Below are positions 42,019 through 52,836 of a stretch of DNA of 64,000 nt, piece after piece. Below the pieces are notes generated by a model. The model was not told the DNA's origin, ran no database searches, and worked only from the letters and a program-made list of their open reading frames with translations. This stretch comes from an uncultured Geobacteraceae bacterium. GTDB taxonomy: Bacteria > Desulfobacterota > Desulfuromonadia > Geobacterales > Pseudopelobacteraceae. Position 1 is the stretch's first letter. Every line of letters starts with the position of its first letter. The stretch lies in NCBI GenBank assembly GCA_903852495.1, contig CAINRC010000059.1:1-64000 (forward strand), given 5' to 3'. Position numbers and translations under genes: made by a program.

Positions 42019-44693
42019 TTGCTCTGCTCCGTGACGGCGGCATATCCGCTGACCACTTCCAGCAGTTTTTCCTTGTGTATCGGTTTCGTCAGATGGTCGC
42101 TGCAGCCGGCGGCCAGGCTTTTCTGGCGATCCTCCTTGAGAGCGTTTGCCGTCAGGGCGATGATCGGCGCCGGGTCGCGTCCCGTAGCCGATTCCCATTC
42201 CCGCATCAGGCCGACCGCCGTATACCCGTCCATGACCGGCATCTCCATATCCAGCAGCACCAGATCATAAGCACCCTGCTTGACTTTGGCAACGGCCTCT
42301 TCGCCGTTTACGGCGATTTCCACCCGGTGATCAGTATGACGGAAAAAGGCGTTCAGCACCGTGCGGTTATCCTTGTTATCGTCAACCAGTAAAATAGAGA
42401 GCGACTTGAAGACTTTTTTCTCGATATGTTCTTCCGGGACGCATTCTGGCGGCGTTTCCGACGGAGCAGCAAAACGGCAGGTAAAATAGAAACAGCTCCC
42501 CTGGCCGGGCGTGCTTTCAACGCCAATGTCCCCACCCATCATTTCCACGAGCCGCTTCGAGATTGAAAGCCCCAGGCCGGAACCGCCATATTTGCGGGTA
42601 GTAGAGGTATCAGACTGACTGAAACTCTCAAAAATCTTCTGTAGCTTGTCCGACTGAATACCGATGCCGGTGTCGGTAATGGAAAATTTCACCAGTATCG
42701 TGGCAGTATCGACCGTAACCGGTTCGACGTCCAGACTGACACTCCCCTGCTCGGTGAACTTGATTGCGTTACCCACCAGATTGAGCAGCACCTGCTGCAG
42801 CCTGAAAGAATCCCCCACCAGCCAGTGAGGCACACCCATCGACAGTGACGAGGTAAGAAGCAGCTTCTTTTGCGCTGCCCGCACCGACGCCAGAGACGAC
42901 AACTGCCTGATACAGTCCGGCAGATTGAACAGGGCGTCATCCAGCGTCATCATACCGGCTTCGATTTTAGAAAGGTCAAGAATGTCGTTTATCAACCCCT
43001 GCAGTGCTTCACCGGCTGTCTGAACTACCGACAGGTATTGCGTCTGCTCACCGTTCAGCGCCGTTTCGGCCAGCAGGTCGGTCATGCCGAGAATGGCATT
43101 GAGCGGCGTGCGGATTTCATGGCTCATGCTGGCCAGGAAATCGCTCTTGGTCTTGTTGGCCTGGTCAGCTCTGTCGCGCGCCAGTTTTTCATTCTCGGCC
43201 GCTCTGGTAAGCTCTTCCTGGAGCTGCTTCTGCTCGCCGATGTTCTCACTGACCCGCACGAAATGGGTAATGGTGCCGGAATCGTCCCGGATCGGTGAGA
43301 TGGAGATCCGCTCCCACACCAGGCTGCCGTCCTTGTTGCGGTTGTGCACTTCGCCGCGCCACTCGCCGCCAGACAGAATCGTACGCCACATTTCCTGGTA
43401 AAATTCCGGCGGCTGTACCCCCCCTTTCAGGATGCGGGGATTTTGCCCCAGCACTTCCGCCGGGGAGTACCCGGTCAACTGGCTGAATTTGGGGTTGACG
43501 TATTCGATCGCCCCGCTGCTGTCGGTAATGATAATGGGAACCGGGCTGCTGTCCACGGCGGTTGAAAGCTTGCGCAGGGAGCGTTCCATGATTTTGTTGA
43601 GGGTTATGTCGCGGATCACCCCTACGGCGTGCCATGCACCGTCAAGCCAGACCGGCGACAGTGACAGGGCGACCGCAATCTCCTTCCCCCCCTTGCGCAG
43701 GGCAAAACGTTCAAGGGTCTTGCCCAGGGCATTGCCGGTGCCGGTGCGCAGAAAATCCGGGTAGGCGGCATTAAAATCGTCGTGATAGCGATCCGGGACC
43801 AGCAGATCGTGGAGATTTTTTCCGATCGCCTCTCCGGGTGAATAGCCGAAAACCTGTTCGGCGGCCGGATTCCAGTAGGTTATGGCGCCCCGTTCATCCA
43901 TCATCAAAATGGCGTCGAGGGCCGAGTCCGTAATACCCCGCAGCAGTTTTTCATTCCCCTCGGAGGTTTCCTTAGCGGCGGTCAACTCGGTAACCCGTTC
44001 GGCGATGACCCGCGACATGGTGTTGAAGGCGGCTCCCAGCCGTCCCAAATCGTCATCACCCTCCCGCAGCGTCTGCGGCGCCAGATTGCCGGCGGCCACA
44101 TCGAGACTGGCCTCGGTCAGCGATGTCAGGTTACGCGTCAGCCAGTAGCCGATGAGCAGCAAGACAAGCGAAGAAAGGACGATCTCGACCGCTGCGATAC
44201 ATAAGCCTTGAATCAACTGGGTCCTTCGGGCGGATTTAATATGAGATAAATCAAAGCCATAATGAAGTGTGCCGAGTGACTGATTAGCCAGCGAAATCGG
44301 GGTTACCACGTCATAACGCATGTTCTTATCAGTAACAAGCAGTGGCAGCTTATTAAACGGTTCCGGCAGCGGCTGGTCGATGGCCAAGCCGTTGGAAGCA
44401 ACTCGCTTGCCGGCCCTGTCTACGATGACAATGTAACTGACGCCACCTGAACTATGGCTTTCATTGACAATTGCCTGCACCGTAACGTAATCCCGCTGGG
44501 CCAGCGGAGCGGTCAGAGCAGCGGTAAGCACAGGGGTATATTCCTCCACTTGAATGCGCGTCTGGTCGGTCATGGCGCCGTGAAACAGGCGCATACTGTT
44601 GGAAACCATAATCATCAGCATCAGTAGTTCCACACCGATTGCCAGCAGCAACAGGCGCCCACGGATGGTATGGCGGAAGGGCAGCCGGATCAT
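42015..44693 (-). CDS. Hybrid histidine kinase (sensor-HAMP-PAS-PAS-HisKA-HATPase-REC)
   Basis: An 892-residue membrane kinase. Two membrane segments (about residues 12-30 and 162-182) enclose a small sensor domain, then HAMP (about 185-235), two PAS domains (252-370 and 375-495, the second with [20 protein letters not shown]), HisKA (His about 524, [17 protein letters not shown]), HATPase (to about 745) and a receiver domain (758-880) with phosphoacceptor Asp in [13 protein letters not shown]. It overlaps the Hpt gene by four bases, so phosphate probably flows His-Asp-His to a regulator encoded elsewhere, for example the PP2C regulator at 10126. That link is an inference. Confidence 0.92.
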   Translation of the reverse strand: MIRLPFRHTIRGRLLLLAIGVELLMLMIMVSNSMRLFHGAMTDQTRIQVEEYTPVLTAALTAPLAQRDYVTVQAIVNESHSSGGVSYIVIVDRAGKRVASNGLAIDQPLPEPFNKLPLLVTDKNMRYDVVTPISLANQSLGTLHYGFDLSHIKSARRTQLIQGLCIAAVEIVLSSLVLLLIGYWLTRNLTSLTEASLDVAAGNLAPQTLREGDDDLGRLGAAFNTMSRVIAERVTELTAAKETSEGNEKLLRGITDSALDAILMMDERGAITYWNPAAEQVFGYSPGEAIGKNLHDLLVPDRYHDDFNAAYPDFLRTGTGNALGKTLERFALRKGGKEIAVALSLSPVWLDGAWHAVGVIRDITLNKIMERSLRKLSTAVDSSPVPIIITDSSGAIEYVNPKFSQLTGYSPAEVLGQNPRILKGGVQPPEFYQEMWRTILSGGEWRGEVHNRNKDGSLVWERISISPIRDDSGTITHFVRVSENIGEQKQLQEELTRAAENEKLARDRADQANKTKSDFLASMSHEIRTPLNAILGMTDLLAETALNGEQTQYLSVVQTAGEALQGLINDILDLSKIEAGMMTLDDALFNLPDCIRQLSSLASVRAAQKKLLLTSSLSMGVPHWLVGDSFRLQQVLLNLVGNAIKFTEQGSVSLDVEPVTVDTATILVKFSITDTGIGIQSDKLQKIFESFSQSDTSTTRKYGGSGLGLSISKRLVEMMGGDIGVESTPGQGSCFYFTCRFAAPSETPPECVPEEHIEKKVFKSLSILLVDDNKDNRTVLNAFFRHTDHRVEIAVNGEEAVAKVKQGAYDLVLLDMEMPVMDGYTAVGLMREWESATGRDPAPIIALTANALKEDRQKSLAAGCSDHLTKPIHKEKLLEVVSGYAAVTEQSK

Positions 44694-44840
44694 TGTGCGC
44701 CACCTCTGCGTAGAAACGTCCGTACTTCGCCGGCGATTAACAGCATACCTGACACGGCACTACCTGTTCGGGGTATTTCCATTGGTGTATCACCTTGTGC
44801 TCTGTATCCGTTACACACTGTTTCCAACGTCATGAGGCTC

Positions 44841-44885
44841 GTAACTCCCCCCACCCCCCTCTTATCTTAAGAGGGGGAGCTTTGG
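44841..44885. repeat. Intergenic palindromic repeat
   Basis: A GC-rich hairpin, CTCTTATCTTAAGAGGGGGAG type, inside a C/G-rich stretch between the hybrid kinase gene and the STAS gene. It belongs to the family of repeats in most gaps from 30 kb onward. Confidence 0.5.
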
Positions 44886-44896
44886 GTGAATCAATT

Positions 44897-45244
44897 TTAG
44901 CGGCAAACCGGAATCAATAATGCCAGCGCCTCTTCAACACCGGCCATCATGGGGAAAATCCGGTCCATCCTGGTTAGCCGGAAGAGGGTCGATACTTGTG
45001 ATCCGGCGCCGAAAATTGCGACATTCCCGCTTTCGCCAACCGCTTTTAACAGGGAAATAATACCACTCAGGCCACTGCTGTCAACAAACTCCACCTCACC
45101 CAGGTCAAGGGCGATCAGCCGGTGGCCGGCCTCGACCCTCCCGGCCATGTACTGTTTGAATTCCTGGGCTACCGGAGCGTCCAGACGCTTCTCCAGCGGT
45201 CTGATGACCAGAACCGCACCTTCCTGACGTTCCTCGAATTGCAT
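44897..45244 (-). CDS. STAS-domain anti-sigma factor antagonist
   Basis: A 115-residue STAS domain similar to the one at 12545: PLEKRLDAPVAQEFKQYM, the phosphorylation site VEFVDSSGLSGIIS (Ser about residue 56) and FRLTRMDRIFPMM. Partner kinase and target are not adjacent. It follows the glycogen phosphorylase gene by 31 bp on the same strand and could respond to the same signal as the phosphorelay proteins around it. The hybrid kinase gene downstream is 203 bp away. Confidence 0.9.
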   Translation of the reverse strand: MQFEERQEGAVLVIRPLEKRLDAPVAQEFKQYMAGRVEAGHRLIALDLGEVEFVDSSGLSGIISLLKAVGESGNVAIFGAGSQVSTLFRLTRMDRIFPMMAGVEEALALLIPVCR

Positions 45245-45275
45245 TCTTGTTCTCCTTACCAGGTGCTGACGTGCG

Positions 45276-47717
45276 TCAGGTCAAGTTCCAAATATCCCGG
45301 GCATACTCACGGATGGTGCGATCGCTTGAAAATTTGCCGATGCGGGCCACGTTGAGAATAGCTTTCCTTCCCCATAGTTCCGGTTGGGAAAAATCAGCGG
45401 TGACCGCGGCCTGGGCTTCGGCGTAGCTGTCAAGATCGGCCAGATGAAAATAGTGGTCCGGGTTGTCCAGCAGGGAATGGCCAATCCAGTCAAACAGGCC
45501 CGGTTCGCCCGGGCTGAACATGCCGGAAGCGATGGCGTCCATGACCCGCCGCACCCGTTCGCTCCGTTCGTAAAAATCCCTCGGCCGGTATCCCTGGCGG
45601 CGCAAGCGGAGCACGTCCGCCGTCAACAGTCCGAAAATATAAATATTTTCCTCCCCGACTTCCTCCATGATCTCGATGTTGGCTCCGTCCATGGTGCCGA
45701 TGGTCAGGGCTCCGTTCATGGAAAGCTTCATGTTGCCGGTGCCGGAAGCCTCCATGCCGGCCGTTGAAATCTGCTCGGACAGATCGGCGGCCGGGATGAT
45801 TTTTTCGGCCAGCGACACACGGTAATCGGGGAGAAAGGCGATCTTGATCTGATCCCGCACACGCGGGTCATTGTTGATTCGCTCGGCAACAGCGCAGATC
45901 AGCCTGATAACCTGCTTGGCCGTCCAATAACCGGGGGCCGCCTTGCCGGCAAAAAGAAACACCCGTGGCGACGGCAGCTCCACGCCATCCTCAACAATTG
46001 AAAGATACAGGGAAATGATGTGCAGTACATTCAGCAGCTGGCGTTTGTATTCGTGCATCCGCTTGACCTGAACATCGAAGAGCGCCGCCGGATCGATGCG
46101 TACGCGGTTGCTGGACCACACGGTGTCAGCCAGCAGGCGCTTGTTGCCCCGCTTCACCTCACGAAACGCCTGTTGGAACGCGCTGTCATGGGCGTATGGT
46201 TCCAGCCCGCGCAATTCATCCAGGTTGGTGATCCACCGGTCACCGATCGTGGCGCTGATCAGCCCCGCCAACCCCGGATTAGCTTTCAGCAGCCAGCGGC
46301 GCGGCGTGACGCCGTTGGTTTTGTTGTTGAATTTTTCCGGCCAGAGTTCAAAAAAATCCGGCACCAGATCGGTGGTGACCAGATCCGAGTGCAGTTTGGC
46401 AACGCCATTAACCGAGTGGCTCCCGACGATGGCGAGGTGGGCCATGCGCACCTGTTTCGGGTCACATTCCTCGATGATCGAAATGCGCGCCAGACGTGCT
46501 GTATCTCCCGGCCAGCGGTGTGCCGCCAGTTCGAGAAAGCGCCGGTTGATCTCGTAGATGATCTGGAGATGGCGCGGCAGCACCCGTTCAAACAGCGGCA
46601 CCGACCATTTCTCCAGTGCTTCCGGCATCAGCGTGTGGTTGGTGTAGCCGAGGGTCGCCTGCACCAGTGCCCAGGCGCTGTCCCACTCAAGATGCTCCTC
46701 ATCGACAAAAATCCGCATCAATTCGGCAACGGTAATCGCCGGATGGGTATCGTTAAGCTGGATGGCAACCCGCTCCGGAAAACGCTCCAGTTCAGTATCG
46801 CCGTGCGCTGCGCGGTAGCGGCGCAGTATGTCGCGCAGCGAGCAGGCGACCAGAAAATACTCCTGAATCAGCCGCAGCTCCTTGCCGCTCAGCAGCGTGT
46901 CCGCCGGATAGAGAATTTTCGAGATCGTTTCAGAGGAGATCTTCTGCTGGACGGCGTGGAGATAGTCCCCTTCGTTGAAGATCTGCATATCGAAATCCTG
47001 CGACGAGCGTGCGGAATAGAGCCGCAGATAATTAACGCACTCGCCGCCGTAGCCCGGCACCGGAAGATCGGAAGGAACCCCGATCAGCACCTGCCAGTCA
47101 AGCCACATGGGGTTGTACTCGCCGTTACCGTCAACGGCATGCTCGATCCGCCCATGGATTGGAATTATGCACGCTTCTTCAGCGCGCTCTATCAGCCATG
47201 GCGACCCTTGTGAAAGCCAGTGATCCGGCTTCTCCACCTGCCGGCCATTGCGCACATCCTGACGAAACAGGCCGAACTCGTAGAGCAGTCCGTAGCCATA
47301 GCCGGCATAGCCCAGGCTGGCCAGCGAGTCGAGAAAACAGGCGGCCAATCTTCCCAGACCACCGTTGCCAAGTGCGGCATCAGGCTCGACCGAGCGGACC
47401 TCTTCCAGATCAGCACCCAGGCTGGCCAAGGCTTCGCGGCAGGTATCCAGAAGCCCCAGATTATACAGGCTGTTTCCCAGGGCACGCCCCATCAGAAACT
47501 CCATGGAGAGGTAATACAAACGCTTGGCACCGCTGCGGCTATGGCGCTGTTCCGTCTGGATCATGCCGTCGATCAAGCGCTCCCGTATCGCCAGAGACGT
47601 GGCATCGAAGAACTCCCTGCAACTGAGGTTCTCCCCGCTGTTGCCAAGCGAATACCGTGCATAGTGACGCAGGGTTTCAGCGAGAGATGAACACCTGTCC
47701 TCCACTTCTGGCATCAT
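45276..47717 (-). CDS. glgP: Glycogen phosphorylase
   Basis: An 813-residue alpha-glucan phosphorylase that releases glucose-1-phosphate from glycogen or maltodextrins. Recognisable blocks: RLYYLSMEFLMGRALGNSLYNLGL, LGNGGLGRLAACFLDSLASL, QLNDTHPAITVAELMRIFVDEE, HTLMPEALEKWSV, and the PLP-binding region EASGTGNMKLSMNGALTIGTMDGANIEI (Lys near residue 655). Length is normal. The start overlaps the stop of a hybrid histidine kinase gene by four bases and a STAS gene follows, which is a very unusual operon for this enzyme. Glucose-1-phosphate could feed RmlA-type enzymes nearby; that is inference. Confidence 0.95.
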   Translation of the reverse strand: MMPEVEDRCSSLAETLRHYARYSLGNSGENLSCREFFDATSLAIRERLIDGMIQTEQRHSRSGAKRLYYLSMEFLMGRALGNSLYNLGLLDTCREALASLGADLEEVRSVEPDAALGNGGLGRLAACFLDSLASLGYAGYGYGLLYEFGLFRQDVRNGRQVEKPDHWLSQGSPWLIERAEEACIIPIHGRIEHAVDGNGEYNPMWLDWQVLIGVPSDLPVPGYGGECVNYLRLYSARSSQDFDMQIFNEGDYLHAVQQKISSETISKILYPADTLLSGKELRLIQEYFLVACSLRDILRRYRAAHGDTELERFPERVAIQLNDTHPAITVAELMRIFVDEEHLEWDSAWALVQATLGYTNHTLMPEALEKWSVPLFERVLPRHLQIIYEINRRFLELAAHRWPGDTARLARISIIEECDPKQVRMAHLAIVGSHSVNGVAKLHSDLVTTDLVPDFFELWPEKFNNKTNGVTPRRWLLKANPGLAGLISATIGDRWITNLDELRGLEPYAHDSAFQQAFREVKRGNKRLLADTVWSSNRVRIDPAALFDVQVKRMHEYKRQLLNVLHIISLYLSIVEDGVELPSPRVFLFAGKAAPGYWTAKQVIRLICAVAERINNDPRVRDQIKIAFLPDYRVSLAEKIIPAADLSEQISTAGMEASGTGNMKLSMNGALTIGTMDGANIEIMEEVGEENIYIFGLLTADVLRLRRQGYRPRDFYERSERVRRVMDAIASGMFSPGEPGLFDWIGHSLLDNPDHYFHLADLDSYAEAQAAVTADFSQPELWGRKAILNVARIGKFSSDRTIREYARDIWNLT

Positions 47718-50700
47718 GAATTCCCCTCCTCCGGCATGGTGCAGGAAGCACCATCACCGGGGCACTCTGTTGTGAAAGGCGCGGAACCGTCGCCAGGGGT
47801 GAGCCCGGCGGCATATTCGTCGACCCTTTTCAGCAGATCTTTCTTGTTGACCGGCTTTGTTATGTGATCGGTGCATCCTGCGGCAATACTTTTCAGTTTG
47901 TCTTCTCGGAGTGCGTTGGCGGTCAGGGCAATAACCGGCAGCGGCGCACGCCCGGTTTCCTGCTCCCATTCCCGTATGAGGCGGACCGCCGTATAGCCAT
48001 CCATGACCGGCATCTCCATGTCCAGCAGGACCAGATCAGGTCCCCCCTGCTTTACTTTGGCAACCGCCTCTTCACCGTTCACCGCGCATTCCACCACGTG
48101 CAGGGTGCTGCGGAAATAGGCGCTCAATACCGTGCGGTTATCCTTGTTGTCGTCAACCAGCAGAATGGCTAACGGCCGGAGCTGGTTTTCTGGGGCGACA
48201 ACCGGTGGCGGCGGTTCGGACTGCCGCTCGGTCAGCAGGGCAAAACGGCAGGTGAAATGAAAGCAGCTCCCCACCCCTTCGGTGCTTTCCACCCCCATCT
48301 CTCCCCCCATCAACGCCGTCAGCTGGTGCGAAATTGAGAGACCAAGCCCGGAACCACCGTAATTGCGTGTCGTGGATGAATCCGCCTGGCTGAATTTTTC
48401 AAAAACAGTCTGCAGCTTATCCGTCGCAATACCGATACCGCTGTCGGAAACGGAAAATCGTACCATGATCGAAGAAGTGTCTGCCGTAACCGTCTCCACC
48501 TCCACGCTGACGCCGCCACGCTCGGTAAACTTGATGGCATTACCGATCAGATTGAGCAGAATCTGACGCAAGCGGTACGGATCTCCTGCCAGCCAGTCAG
48601 GGGTGTCATGCGCCAGCGACGCCGAGAAGGATAACTTCTTTTGGCGTGCCCGTGAGGACATCATTTTCACGGTCTGGTCGATGCAGTCGCGCAGGTTGAA
48701 CGGGACCGACTCAATGTGCAGCAGCCCCGCCTCTATTTTTGAAAGGTCCAGAATATCGTCGATCAGCGACTGCAGCGCCTCGCCGGCCGATTGGAGGACG
48801 GCAACGGATTCCCTCTGTTCACTGTCCAGCGAAGTTTCAGCCAGCAGGTCGGTCATGCCGAGAATGGCACCGAGCGGCGTGCGGATTTCATGGCTCATGG
48901 TGGCCAGGAAATCGGTCTTGGCGCGGTTGGCGAAGTCCGCTTCTTTCGCCTGGCTTGCCAGCTCTTTGTTCAGCAGTACTGACCGGAACTCCGCCTGCTT
49001 CATTTCATCGATATCAGAAACCGACACAAAAAAACCGCGGACGATCCCCCCTTCCACGTCCGGGATATAATGTGCCAGTGTAAATCTGGTACTGCCGTCG
49101 TTTTTGGGCAGGATTCGTTCAAACAGCTGATATTTTCCCTCCAGGGCGTTGCGGATCATTGTTTCATTCTGGCGGAACAGTTTCTCCCCCAGCAGATCAC
49201 GGAGATTCATGCCGAGCATCTGCTCCGGCGTTTTGTTGAACCACTCAAGATAGGTGCTATTGGCAAAAAGGCAGTTCAATTCACTGGTCCAGTATCCCAG
49301 CATGCCGGGAGTAACGTCGACCAGTTTTCGCATAAACTGTGCATTGCGCGCCACTGTTTCTTCCAAACGCTTACGCTCGGTGATGTTGGTATGGGAAATG
49401 ATAACACCGGAGCGCTCTCCTTTCAGCCTCACGGCGGTCATGGTGAACCAGCGCCGTTCCAGCTGATCGTGGCAGGGATATTCCAGGGTAAATTCACTCT
49501 GTTCCCCCAGCAACACGGCCTGAATACCTTTGAATGCCGCTTCAGAAAAGCCATCCTCTTCAGTGCCCGTGCTGTTTTTGCACTCGTCCAGGTACCGTTT
49601 GCCAAGATCGCCGATCAGTTCACCGGGACCGCAGTTTTCACGGGCGAAACGCCGCCATGGCTCGTTTACCGCAATAATGACCCCGTTTACATCAAGCACC
49701 GCAACTGATGCCGGCAGCGAGTTTAATATATCGCTGGTGAACTGTTCATTCTCACTCAAATCTATTGCCAGGTGCTTTGCTATTTCCACCGCGTCGATGC
49801 GGGTATTGCGCAGCGAACGGATAAGGGCTGCCAACAGCAGTGTGCCGATGATGCCACCAGCCAACAGAATCCAGACCTTGGCGTATTCCCCGGAGAATAA
49901 GACGCCGGTGGTTTTTGTAAAGCGCATTGTCCAGCGATGGCCGTGGTCATCAAACGAAACCTGATGAGAAAAATTCGCGGCGGGCGGGGTTCTCTGGCTG
50001 ACGCTGGGAACGGATTCATACAGCAGGCTTTCCGGTGAAGGTCGTAAGCCGTCGTAAAGCTGAAAATGAAGCCGTTTTGCTTTCTCCAGATTATTGCCAA
50101 GGATTCCCTGCACCAGGTCGTCTATCCGGCAGGGGATATACACCCAGCCATGGATTGCGGCACGGCGCTGCTCGACCGTTGCCACCGGTAGACCTCTGCG
50201 ATAGACCGGCAGATACATCAAGGTGCCGAACTGGGCACCGATGCCGGTTTCCTGAGGCAGGGTGACACGACCGGAAAGCACAGCGGAATTCGTATCCCGC
50301 GCCAGTTCCATGGCCGCCCGGCGGGTTGGTTCCGTTAACATGTCATAGCCGAACACCTTCTGATTGGAAACAGTAAACGGTTCCAGATAGATGATGGAGG
50401 AATATACGGTACGTTTCCCTTCCGGGCGTACCGTGTAGTCGGGGAAACCTTCCGTACGGATTTCCCGAGTGTGCTGGGGGAGTTCCGCAGGCGGAACAAT
50501 GCGCGAGAAACCAAGACCCAATATGCCGGGGAGATCTTTTTGGATTTCCAGCTGTGCGACAAAAACAGCCCAGTCCGCGCGCGTGACCTTATCAGATGCG
50601 TAAAAAAGTGCACTGCCGCTCTTCAAAACACGGGCATTGTCATCAAACCTCTCTGTAACAAGGGTTTGGATCTCGCTGCATTGGTGAATGAAATCCCGCT

Positions 50701-50815
50701 CTGAGTTCCGTTCCACGTTTGACCTCATGTACAGGGTTACAGCGGCGGTAATAACCAGGCCGCATACCAGTACGAGAAAGGGCGAGCCCAATTTACGGAA
50801 ATATTGATTATTCAT
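47714..50815 (-). CDS. Hybrid histidine kinase with CHASE sensor domain
   Basis: A 1033-residue membrane kinase. Membrane segment 1 (about residues 11-30), CHASE-type extracellular domain (40-300, with ILGLGFSRIVPPAELPQH and YSSIIYLEPFTVSNQKVFGYDM), membrane segment 2 (about 312-332), PAS domains (about 350-475 and 490-600), HisKA (His about 640, [17 protein letters not shown]), HATPase (to about 860), receiver (about 878-995, phosphoacceptor in [13 protein letters not shown]). The last 35 residues are unstructured. It shares the translational junction with glycogen phosphorylase (ATGA, 47714-47717). Confidence 0.92.
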   Translation of the reverse strand: MNNQYFRKLGSPFLVLVCGLVITAAVTLYMRSNVERNSERDFIHQCSEIQTLVTERFDDNARVLKSGSALFYASDKVTRADWAVFVAQLEIQKDLPGILGLGFSRIVPPAELPQHTREIRTEGFPDYTVRPEGKRTVYSSIIYLEPFTVSNQKVFGYDMLTEPTRRAAMELARDTNSAVLSGRVTLPQETGIGAQFGTLMYLPVYRRGLPVATVEQRRAAIHGWVYIPCRIDDLVQGILGNNLEKAKRLHFQLYDGLRPSPESLLYESVPSVSQRTPPAANFSHQVSFDDHGHRWTMRFTKTTGVLFSGEYAKVWILLAGGIIGTLLLAALIRSLRNTRIDAVEIAKHLAIDLSENEQFTSDILNSLPASVAVLDVNGVIIAVNEPWRRFARENCGPGELIGDLGKRYLDECKNSTGTEEDGFSEAAFKGIQAVLLGEQSEFTLEYPCHDQLERRWFTMTAVRLKGERSGVIISHTNITERKRLEETVARNAQFMRKLVDVTPGMLGYWTSELNCLFANSTYLEWFNKTPEQMLGMNLRDLLGEKLFRQNETMIRNALEGKYQLFERILPKNDGSTRFTLAHYIPDVEGGIVRGFFVSVSDIDEMKQAEFRSVLLNKELASQAKEADFANRAKTDFLATMSHEIRTPLGAILGMTDLLAETSLDSEQRESVAVLQSAGEALQSLIDDILDLSKIEAGLLHIESVPFNLRDCIDQTVKMMSSRARQKKLSFSASLAHDTPDWLAGDPYRLRQILLNLIGNAIKFTERGGVSVEVETVTADTSSIMVRFSVSDSGIGIATDKLQTVFEKFSQADSSTTRNYGGSGLGLSISHQLTALMGGEMGVESTEGVGSCFHFTCRFALLTERQSEPPPPVVAPENQLRPLAILLVDDNKDNRTVLSAYFRSTLHVVECAVNGEEAVAKVKQGGPDLVLLDMEMPVMDGYTAVRLIREWEQETGRAPLPVIALTANALREDKLKSIAAGCTDHITKPVNKKDLLKRVDEYAAGLTPGDGSAPFTTECPGDGASCTMPEEGNS

Positions 50816-51434
50816 GGCGTGTTACGGGGAAAAATGCGTGTGTGAGAGGGGGGCGGCAGCATTGCCGGGTTCGGGTCAACCTTGGTAGTCCTGACGATTG
50901 CATATGCCATGGTCTTGTACCTCGAATGAATCGATTTGCTAATGAGACATATTGTACTGGTTCAGTCTTATTTCAATAACACAACAGTTAGGTAAATTAC
51001 AAGAGCCAGTTGCACGATATTTAACGTTACGGGGGGCTTTTGTGCGGGCGGGTGAGGAAGGCCCCACACCCTAGCCCCCTCCCGCAAGGGGCGGGGGGGG
51101 GTAAAGGCGTTAGCAAAAACCAAACCGCACAAAGCTGAGTGTAATCATATAAATACTTGACTAACGCAATAAAAATAAAATAGTACTTATTAGTACTGAT
51201 CTCCCGCCACATCATATCTCCCTCCCCTTGAAGGGGGAGAAACTTGAACAGCGGAAGATCAGTGCTAATCAGATTAAATAATTGCCGAAAAATGGAGTAT
51301 CTTGCAAAAGTCTTAAAATAGGTTCCAAAAAATTCCCCCGCCAGGGGGGAGGGGACCTTTAATGATAGAAACCAGGATGCCGCTCTGGTAGCACCACCAC
51401 CCACCCGTCACACACAGGAAGGCAGGCACTCATA
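50816..51434. other. 619-bp intergenic region with repeats
   Basis: No gene is supported. It contains a C/G-rich palindrome (51064-51099, CCCCTCCCGCAAGGGGCGGGGG type), the 62-bp repeat copy B (51193-51254), a CTTGCAAAAGTCTTAAAA segment (51301-51318) shared with the hairpin at 57054-57123, and a further palindrome (51333-51357). Divergent promoters for the kinase genes on both sides should lie here. Confidence 0.6.
51193..51254. repeat. 62-bp repeat copy B (pair with 30194-30255)
   Basis: Nearly identical to 30194-30255, including AGTAC(G/T)GATCTCCCGCC, the hairpin CTCCCTCCCCTTGAAGGGGG, and the end GAACAGCGG. The following bases diverge. It is 180 bp before the histidine kinase at 51435. Confidence 0.75.
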
Positions 51435-52727
51435 ATGTCTCACACGTTATCAACAGTAGATACGGATCTACGTCGGAAAGCCGAAGTGAAATCCGCTCTT
51501 TTGTCGGAGAATTTCGATACTCTCTCGCCCGAAGATTGCCGAAAAATACTCCACGAACTGAAGGTGCATCAGATTGAGCTAGAGATGCAGAACGAAGAGC
51601 TGAAGCGCACACAAGTCTCGCAGACCTACTACTTCGATCTGTATGATCTCGCGCCGATCGGTTACCTGACCCTGAATGAGCAGGGAGTGATTTTAAAGTC
51701 CAATTTTTCTGCCGCTCAAATACTTGGTACGGTGAAAAGCGAGTTGTTCAAACAGTCAATAACACGTTTCATCTTCCGGGAAGACCAGGATAGCTATTAC
51801 CTGCACCGCAAAAAGGTCTTTGAATCGCAAGAAGTGCAAGCTTGGGAGATGCGCATGGTACGGGCAGATGGGTACTCCTTCTGGGCCAGGCTGCAGGCTA
51901 TCCCGGCCATCACCGGCGATTGCTGGATCACATTTTCAGACATCTCCAAGTACAAACAGTTGGAAGAGGCACTGCGAACAAGTATTACAGAAACGAAGGT
52001 TGCCCTTTTAGAGACCGAAGTTGCCAACATAGCCAAAAGTCAGTTTCTGGCAACCATGAGTCACGAGATCCGCACTCCGATGAACTGTGTCATAGGTGTA
52101 CTGCAACTGCTGCAGAGTACAGGACTGACGCCGGAGCAGCTTGACTACACTGAAATGGCTGAAAAAGCCGGTTTTGAACTGGTGCACTTACTGGACGAAA
52201 TCCTTGACCTGGTGAGAATTGAAAAAGGCACGATGGATTTGGAAATATCCAGCTTTGAAGTACGACCAGCGATTTCAAGCACTATTACCTTTTTGTCACA
52301 CCTTGCTTTCGAAAAAGGGTTGGAAATTACCTCCTCGATAGATGCCGCAGTACCAACGCATTTTAAAGGCGACTCAGCTCGGCTGCGCCAGATCATCACC
52401 AGCCTTGTCGGTAACGCCATAAAATTTACCTCCAAAGGGCACGTAACGCTGCAGGTCAGGAAAGAGCATGAACGTGATCAATCCGTCACCCTCAGATTTA
52501 TAATCAGCGACAGCGGTATCGGCATAGCGGCAGACAAACTTGCATTTATATTCGAGCAGTTCACCCAGGTGGACAGTTCAGCCACGCGATTATTTGGCGG
52601 TGCAGGGATTGGGCTGCCGATCTGCAGACGACTGGCGGAGATGATGGGTGGCAGTATCGGTGTAGAGAGTGTCGTGGGCGAAGGTTCAACGTTCTGGTTT
52701 ACTGTGGTTTTGGAGAAACAGATTTAA
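51435..52727 (+). CDS. PAS-domain histidine kinase
   Basis: A 430-residue soluble kinase. Residues 25-70 form a helical region, PAS about 68-180 (LAPIGYLTLNEQGVILKSNFSAAQILG), a short coiled coil, HisKA (His about 207, [21 protein letters not shown]) and the HATPase domain (about 310-430) with GNAIKFTSKGHV, DSGIGIAADKLAFIFEQFTQVD and LFGGAGIGLPICRRLAEMMGG. The N terminus resembles the unusual PAS N-cap found in Geobacter kinases. No membrane segment and no adjacent regulator on this strand. Confidence 0.9.
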   Translation: MSHTLSTVDTDLRRKAEVKSALLSENFDTLSPEDCRKILHELKVHQIELEMQNEELKRTQVSQTYYFDLYDLAPIGYLTLNEQGVILKSNFSAAQILGTVKSELFKQSITRFIFREDQDSYYLHRKKVFESQEVQAWEMRMVRADGYSFWARLQAIPAITGDCWITFSDISKYKQLEEALRTSITETKVALLETEVANIAKSQFLATMSHEIRTPMNCVIGVLQLLQSTGLTPEQLDYTEMAEKAGFELVHLLDEILDLVRIEKGTMDLEISSFEVRPAISSTITFLSHLAFEKGLEITSSIDAAVPTHFKGDSARLRQIITSLVGNAIKFTSKGHVTLQVRKEHERDQSVTLRFIISDSGIGIAADKLAFIFEQFTQVDSSATRLFGGAGIGLPICRRLAEMMGGSIGVESVVGEGSTFWFTVVLEKQI

Positions 52728-52836
52728 AGCGGTACCGTATATACGTAACACCTCTTCACCGGAGGGGGTGTGAGGATGTACCCACTTCTCTGGCATAGCC
52801 TTCATATCCCCGATTACAAACGGCATGGATAATTTA

